Assembly (NCBI GenBank): GCA_026119935.1
Contig: JALRMH010000022.1
Span: 248,001 to 312,000, forward strand
Origin: Endothia cerciana
Lineage: Eukaryota; Ascomycota; Sordariomycetes; Diaporthales; Cryphonectriaceae
DNA: 64,000 bases
Direction: 5' to 3'
Position numbers and translations under genes: made by a program. The notes beneath the pieces were generated by a model. It ran no database searches. It was given only the letters and a program-made list of their open reading frames with translations, and was not told where the DNA came from. Below, in pieces: positions 57,624 through 64,000 of the stretch. The first letter of the stretch is position 1, and each line of letters begins with the position of its first letter.

Positions 57624-58715
57624 GTTCTTCGGTTTCGAGCAATTGCATGCGGCAGTAGAGCAACGGAGAGCGGGAGAGGGAAGTGTTTCGTAGGTAGACC
57701 TCAAGAAAACGTCTGATGAGAGACTCCAGGTGTGGGTAGCTGTCGATGCGCGGTTGTCGATGTTCACTCCCTCTAAGTAGCAGCGGATTCGAGGAGCGAA
57801 GGAACGATTCCAGAGTACGTTGGCAGGGCACGGATGTTTACCTTTACACCAAGCCCTTCATCGAGATGCCCAGGAGCTCCTGCTCGCACCGAAGACTGCG
57901 ACTTGGTCTTGACCAAAGAGAGGCTGCCAAGGTGGTTCCAGAAAGTTTCCTAAGCATCTGCCCCTAAGTCGTGACTTCCACTGTTCCTGAAGGGGCTTGC
58001 AAGTCTCTCGCGAACCTATTCGACGTACAAACTTGTTTGTTTAGCATCATGAAGCGAATCCAGCTACGCTCACCAAAGACGGGCATGCTGGCAGCGCTCC
58101 AGGCGTGACTTCTTTCGAAGCACATGTTCCGCGGGACACAGCCGACGTCATGCCCAGGCAGCTATCCCATGCCTGCAGTATCTGCACCCCTCCTTGGCCT
58201 TCATGTGCCAGTTTTGACGGCCAGATGCCTCGTAGGAATATCCCGCGCTGCGTGTAGAGAACACCAGACCCTCAAGTCAGGCCGATGGCTGCAGGGGCCA
58301 TCAGGGAGCTCCAGTATTGAGCGTCCTGGAAGCCGTCAAATGCAGTATCCGGAGATTCGAAGGGAGCAAAGCAAGTCTTGTATCTAGGGATGTGCAAGAA
58401 GCTTCTGGCGGCGCAAATATTGACATGGAGTCGGCGTGAGGCCAACCGCTGAAGCTCTCCGGCACCTCTGAAGATGTGGTGTGGTGCCGGTCACCGGAGC
58501 GGCCGGCACCGGGGGTTATGGACGGTGGAGATGCAGGATGATGCCATCGATTGCAACGGACACCAGGGAGGGGAAAGACGGTGTTTTGGAACAAATAAAT
58601 CCTGTCGTATTTCAGACACAGGTTCTGATGTGAACATAGCGGACATCTTCACATCGACATCTTAAGCACAGGAGAAATCGAGTGAAAACTAAACAAAGAA
58701 AAAAAAGAAAAAAAA
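57624..58715. other. divergent promoter region
   Basis: 1.1 kb between the starts of the ML-domain gene and the aldo-keto reductase. An A-rich stretch (58683-58716) lies directly before the reductase ATG. Short frames only. Confidence 0.45.
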
Positions 58716-59773
58716 ATGGCCCTCAAGACGTCGTCTCTTATCGTCGGTGGTCTCCTCGCGGCCTCCAACGCCGCGCTGAAAGACATCCCACCGCTGGGCT
58801 TGGGGACGTGGTTATCGGATCGGGAGAAGGTCTCCCATGCTGTCGAGTTTGGCCTCCAGAATGGCTACGATCACATCGACGCCGCCTGGATATACCGTGA
58901 GTCGTTGCTCTGCCATACACGGGCGAAACGTTCCCGGTGGGATTCAAGATGAGACAGGGCCGGGCTGATGTGCCATCTTATCCAGGGAACGAGGATCAAA
59001 CCGGCAAGGGCATCGCGGCTGCCGACCTCCCCCGTGAGGACATCTGGGTGACCTCCAAGCTGTGGAACTCGCACCACAGGGACGGCGAGGCAAAGAAGGT
59101 CATACATGAGACTCTTGGCCGCCTCGGGCTCGACCAGCTGGACCTCTACCTCATCCACTGGCCCGTGGCGTTCGTCCCCGACAGCACGGAGCTGGACACC
59201 TCGACCTCGATTGTCGACACCTGGGGGACGATGGAGGACCTCGTCAGGGCCAACCTGACTCGGTTTATCGGCATCTCCAACTTCGCGCGGAAGGACGTGG
59301 AGACCATCCTAGAGATCTGCGAGATCTGCCCCTACGCCCACGAGTTCGAGACGCACCCGTACCTGCAGCAGCAGGACTTTGTCGACTACCACGAGGGCGT
59401 CGGGGTCAAGGTCATCGCGTACTCGCCTTTCGGCAACACGAACCCGATCTATGACGGGCGCAAGAACCTCGACCCGCTGCTGAAAGATCCCTTCTGGATG
59501 GATCTGGCCGACAAGAAGGGCGCCACGCTGGCGCAGGTCGTGCTGGCATGGGGGATCCAACGGGGAACGATTGTGATCCCCAAGAGTACTTCGGAGGAGC
59601 ACCTCACGGAGAATGTTGCCGCTCAGAAGATCACGTTCACCGATGACGAGATGGGGTCGGTCCGCAGGCAGGACAAGAAGGCCCGGTTCAGTAATCCCAG
59701 CAAACAATGGGGCGTGAAGCTGTTTGCCGACCTGGACGACCACATTGACTTGGAAGCTCTTGACGAGTTGTAG
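58716..59773 (+). CDS. aldo-keto reductase
   Basis: Exons 58716-58896 and 58986-59773 close as 322 aa (intron 58897-58985). The AKR landmarks are present: LGLGTWLSD, catalytic Asp and Tyr in YDHIDAAWIYR, catalytic Lys in VTSKLWNSHH, and His in LIHWPV, then GISNF, 'IAYSPFG' and the NADP(H) phosphate-binding VIPKST. It reduces an aldehyde or ketone with NADPH. The N-terminus (MALKTSSLIVGGLLAASNAA) looks like a cleavable signal or membrane anchor, which is unusual for this normally cytosolic family; the AKR core begins right after it. Phosphonoacetaldehyde reduction is a conceivable role but the gene is 44 kb from pepM. Confidence 0.9.
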
Positions 59774-60067
59774 GCGAGAGGCTATGCTTCGAGGTCACCA
59801 CAACGCTCCACTAGGGCAAATTGGGGCGTTTTTGAGAACACAGATACAAAAAGGAAAAGAGGGCAGCCTCCCACAGGCGCTCATGAGACAATGCAAAAAC
59901 TGCGTTGGAGTTCGCATAGCGGTCGTGAATTCATTGATACCTCCCCCGAGAGCTCGTCCACTTCCAGACCAGTAAGCATCCGTTCCAACAGCCTGAGACT
60001 GCCAAGTGACAAATTGATCGCCCGAGCTGCTCGTTTGTATACCATCCATATAGCCAGAACTTTGTGC

Positions 60068-63000
60068 TCATCCGCCGCCATCAGAACCGAGGCCGGTATG
60101 CCTCCCCTCTTGTTGGAATTGCCTGAACAGCCTCAGCTGCAGGTTCTGCACGATATCTACCACACGCCTAGTCTGCGTCTCGTCCCCAAAGAATCCGAAA
60201 TCCTTCTGCACCTGCCTCTCCAGCTCCCGCTGGACCCGCGGCGGGAGGCTGCGGCTCAGGTACTGCTCATAGTCAGACGGGCTGCAGAACCAAGCGTCGC
60301 CGTCGGGGGAGTCATTGTTCAGCTTCGCAAACGGATTTTCCGCCGGGTTGCGGGCGCCGGATGGGTCATCTTCATAGACTATAAGGGTGCATACAGTATC
60401 AGCACAATGCCGAGGGATAGGGCGGTGGGGTTCTATGTGTGTTTTTGTTTGACTTACAAGGCGTGGGTAGCGAGTCCAGACCCGAGTCCGGAAAGAGTAC
60501 CATGTACACCTCGTTCCACCGCTGCTCTTCGGTGGTGTTTGGCGGCACCCGTTTTTTCACCCTCAAGGCTTCCTCTTGGGACGGCATCATGGTCCCCTCT
60601 GGGAACGCATCCGTCCTCGTGTCGCAGGGGACGTCGGCCCGCTGGTGGGCGAGGAGCTCTGCCGCGCTTCTGCAACGTTTCATGCAGCGGCTGCATGTGT
60701 GTTTGCCAATGGTGTGACACCGATACAGATGTTCTCTGCGGTGGGGTCAGCGAGGGATACATATATTGCGACAAGCAAGGAGCAGGTCACGACTTACTTC
60801 ACCCGATGCACCGTAGGCCAACCCGGCCCACAACAAGTCCGTTTCTGACGGAACTTGCCTGGGTTGTTTTTGTAATACGGACAAGCAAACCTCTTCTCGG
60901 CCTTCTTCCCGCTCGTCTCGACGACGGGCGACTCGACCGTCGAGGAGCTGCTCGTCGTCCGAGGCGACTGCTCACTGGGGCTCGTCGTCGAGGTCTTGGG
61001 CGAGACGCGCCTGTCGAGCTCGTCCGTGACATCCTCAACCACGCGCTTCCTTTTCCTCTCAACACAGCCGGTGGTGCCCGTACTGGTGCTGTTGTTGTTC
61101 CACGCGACGGGCGCGGTGTAGTTCCAGCCGTCCAGCAAGTCCGCACAGCTCAGGCTCGTGTACGAGCCACCCGGCAGGATCGGCGCAGTATTCCACTGGC
61201 CAAACGCGGCTACGTCATCCATTGACGAGAAGTCCCACGCATTCGGCGCGGCCACGTCCTCGGCCACGTCCTCGGTGGCTGTGTGGAAGTCCGAGCTGGC
61301 GAAGTCGTCCAGGCTGCCGGACGACAGGGCGGCAAGATCGCTGCTGCTGGTGGTCGATTTCCCGACGTCCCGGGGGATCTTGGCGACGGGGCTCGGCAGA
61401 CAGTAGACGTCGCTTTCCAAGCACTTGCGGGTGAGCTTGTTCAGGTGCTCGGCGACTTCGGCACCGGAGGCACGGGTGAGGGAGGCGTTTTCGACGATGA
61501 ACATGCGGTGAGTAATGTAGTCGAGGAAGTCGCGGATGAATTGAGAAGCGTTCTTGTGGCGGTATAGGTCGTTGATCCACTTAAGTCATGATTAGTATGT
61601 GAGAATGCCGGCGGTACAAACATGGACGGATGGTGGGGGGTTGAGGTAGGTAGAGAGTGTCATGAACGTTGGAAACTACAAGACAGGGAATGGTGATATA
61701 TAGAAAAGCCAGTGAGGAAAGCAAGGGTTTCTGTGAGTGACTCACGGCAAGGACGGACTCCTTCAGGGTAGCTCCAACTCCACCGGTCTGGCTCTCATCG
61801 ATGAACGTCTCGAAATACTCATCGGACAATTTGCCCGTCGCCGTTCTTGTCGTCCTCCGCCTGGCGAACTCCGTCAAGCCACTGGGCCCCAACAGGAACC
61901 AGGTCACGAACTCTAGGTATGTACAGCCCAGGCCCCAGACGTCCCAGGAACGCGACACGGGCCTGAGCTTCGTATCGTACTCGGGCGGCCTGTAAGCGAC
62001 CGTAATCTGCTTGAGGGGGTCGGGGTTCGAAGAAGGGTCGAAGAATTCACCACCACCGAAATCGCCGATACTCATGACGAACTCATCCGCCACCGACGAC
62101 GGGCTGCCGCTGCGCGAGCTGCGCTCGGAGTAGGGGCTCGAGCTGCTGCCCTCCTCAGGCATGTACGGGAGCCCCATGGCGAGCGCCTTCTTCTGCTGGC
62201 CCTTGCTGAAGATGAAGATGTTCTCGGGCTTGATATCACCGTGGAGACCGAACTTGTTCATGGCCATGCGCTGCTTGTCGCTGGGCCCGCTGCCGGGGTT
62301 GTGCATCCAGCTCTCGGCACCGGCGTGGACCGACTTCAGGGCGGAGGCGATACTGGCGCACTGGCTGGCCAGCCAGCGCATCTCCTCCTTGCCCGCCTGC
62401 GGGTTCGGCGTGGACTGCCACAGCCTTCTGAGATCGCCGTCGGCCCAGGGGAAGACCAAGTGGTAGTAGCCCTTATACTTGTACGTGGCGAGCAGCGAGA
62501 GAAGGTTGGGGTGCTCGGCGTTGTGCAGGCGCAGCAGGTTGCGCACCTCGCGGCGGAAGGCCTCGTCGTCCTTTGACTTGAGCCTCTTGATGGCGAAGTA
62601 GGGGTTGTTTGGCACCAGCGCGTTGACGTTCTGGAACCTGTGGTGCGCCTCGTGGATCTTGACCTTCCAGACCTCGGAGTTACCGCCCTTGTAGTGGTCG
62701 TGCTTCTTGTTCTGCCAGGACTCGATGTACGGGAGCACGGTCGCCTCCTCGAGGTCAAGGAATTCGCCTTCCTGCTGTTCGGAGACCTCCCAGAAGACGG
62801 GACTACAGACGCGCCACTGGAGCTGTTCGAACGCGTCGATCTCGGCCTGCGACCAGCCCCTGAAGCAGCGCAGCTGCACTCCCAGGGCGTCCCTCCTGCG
62901 GAGCTGGAACAGCGGCTCTCCGGCTGCGGCACTGGCCACCCTGACTTTTATCAGCGGCCTGTCGTTGTCGGCGAGCCCCTCCGAGGAGAAGTCGATGATC

Positions 63001-63896
63001 TTCTCGGGTACGTCCAGTAAAACGAGGACGGCGAAGGTCCGCAGGAGGCCGACTCGGAGTGGGCTATCTTTACGGGGGGCCTTGACCGTGACCTGCGCGG
63101 CTAGCTGCCGCAGCTCCTGAGCCGGCATGGCGGGAAAGTGCTTACAAAGCTCTGTCGTGACGTTATCATTTGACAATATGGCCCTGAGCGCATCTTCCGG
63201 GACGAAAAGCTGGCCGCCGTCACCCGGGACCATTGCGTTGTTCAGCCGGTCTTTCAGCGAAGAGGTCGAGTCACTGTCCGGCGTGGGGATGGACCATGTC
63301 GACAAATCAAGAGGGTCATCCACCGGTACAACAGGCTGCCGTAGGCCTGGCACAACCGAGCTCATGTGCGCGCCGGCGAAGTCGAAGGATTCAACTCCAG
63401 CCGCCGAGGCCTCGGTCACATGTCTGGCGCTGTCCTGAGTCTGGTGATGTGGCGGGCCAGCGCTGCAAGAGTCGAACGGCCCAAGGAAGAGGTTGTCGTC
63501 GTTGAATTCGAAGGAGTCAAGAGTGTTGACGGTATCCTGTGTAGTGTAGAAGTGGTTCAGAGCAGCAGTCTGCGAGGGCCAGTCAGTCAGTCAGTCAGTC
63601 AGTCAGTCACCAGAGTTGCCGTCGTTGAGATCTTAGTGAGACCGAGCAGAGCACTCCCGGCTATGGATGACCAGACCTACCGAATCGTGCTGTGAAGATT
63701 GTTAGCATAGACCTGGATGATATGAACGAGAAGGTTGGGCACCGCATACCCAAAAATTATCCAGCTCGGACTCAACCGACGAGGTCGACGTCCACCGTGA
63801 CTCTGCAGCCCTGGGCGTCTTCTCCTGGAAGGCTCCGGCGACCGGCGGTGCTGCACCAGCGAGGGCCGCGTCGAGATCCATTTCAGGGGCCGTCAT
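60068..63896 (-). CDS. protein kinase with C-terminal zinc-finger-like region
   Basis: Six exons (63896-63750, 63689-63681, 63569-61746, 61579-60798, 60735-60458, 60378-60068) close as 1116 aa; exon 2 is a 9-bp microexon (His-Asp-Ser). The kinase domain (about residues 340-640) has a Gly-loop (GGNSEVWKVK), FAIKRLK lysine, catalytic loop HGDIKPEN, DFG in IGDFGGG, an APE-like RPPEYD and WDVWGLGCTYLE, so it should be active. The C-terminal part has a Ser/Thr-rich linker with a basic KRKRVVED patch, then FACPYYKNNPGK...TCCGPGW and EHLYRCH...CSRCMKRC...HQR, a degenerate C2H2-type array. This kinase-plus-zinc-finger layout is known in fungal proteins of undefined role. The intron between exons 2 and 3 contains a (cagt)n repeat. 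Confidence 0.85.
63582..63608. repeat. tetranucleotide microsatellite (cagt/ctga)n
   Basis: About seven tandem copies of a 4-bp unit inside the second intron of the kinase gene, close to the splice acceptor of exon 3 (63570-63572). Confidence 0.9.
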
Positions 63897-64000
63897 GACT
63901 GGCAGGTCCTCTCAGTGAGTGCTTCTGGACCAGGCCGGAACAGACGAGGCTCAATGGGTTTCCGGGCACAATTGAGCATCAACAGGCCTTCGCAACAACA

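Noticed and set aside
59891..61225. 444-codon plus-strand frame
   Set aside because: It is antisense to kinase exons 4-6 and has Arg/Leu-rich shadow composition; the minus-strand splicing logic is far stronger.

Overview
The window looks like nuclear DNA of a filamentous ascomycete (Pezizomycotina, probably a sordariomycete). The genes are interrupted by short GT..AG introns, mostly 50-180 bp. They include RNA polymerase II subunit RPB2, V-ATPase subunit G, the Cox assembly factor PET117, a CTNNBL1 homologue, ESCRT-I VPS23 and an STE2-type pheromone receptor, alongside fungus-specific families (Zn2Cys6 regulator, P450, DHA1 transporters). I found 22 protein-coding genes that can be assembled in frame or nearly so, one degraded tyrosinase gene, three small His-rich or Lys-rich orphan genes, and no convincing tRNA, rRNA, transposon or CRISPR. 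Exon coordinates were worked out by hand from splice consensus and reading-frame phase. Wherever I say the exons close, their summed length is a multiple of three with no internal stop.

Layout. 1-17.4 kb is accessory or metabolic: a GFA-fold protein cut by the window edge, a GliT/thioredoxin-reductase-like flavoenzyme, a Zn2Cys6 regulator, a DHA1 drug:H+ antiporter, an Ahp1-type peroxiredoxin, then a divergent pair made of phosphonopyruvate decarboxylase and phosphoenolpyruvate phosphomutase, and a histidine phosphatase. 17.7-26.3 kb is housekeeping: CTNNBL1, VMA10, PET117, RPB2. 26.3-32.5 kb is gene-poor and repeat-rich and carries three small orphan proteins that share a short motif. 32.9-46.4 kb holds a secreted DUF7029/DUF7223-like protein, indoleamine 2,3-dioxygenase, VPS23, a large Ser-rich protein of unknown function and the STE2-like receptor. 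47.9-60 kb is accessory again: a second MFS transporter, the tyrosinase relic, a P450, a secreted ML-domain lipid-binding protein and an aldo-keto reductase. 60-63.9 kb is one large gene for a protein kinase joined to a zinc-finger-like tail.

The most interesting point is the divergent PepM/Ppd pair at 10.9-14.8 kb. PEP phosphomutase makes the C-P bond (PEP to phosphonopyruvate) and phosphonopyruvate decarboxylase pulls that unfavourable equilibrium forward to phosphonoacetaldehyde. Their pairing across one shared promoter region is the core of a phosphonate biosynthetic locus, which is rarely described in fungi. No obvious phosphonoacetaldehyde-using enzyme lies next to them, so the product cannot be named. 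The second point is the trio of small proteins at 28.1, 30.6 and 32.1 kb. They share an A-x-[EQ]-[YF]-[FL]-[AS]-[GC]-K motif and each has a TATA box about 225-245 bp before its ATG.
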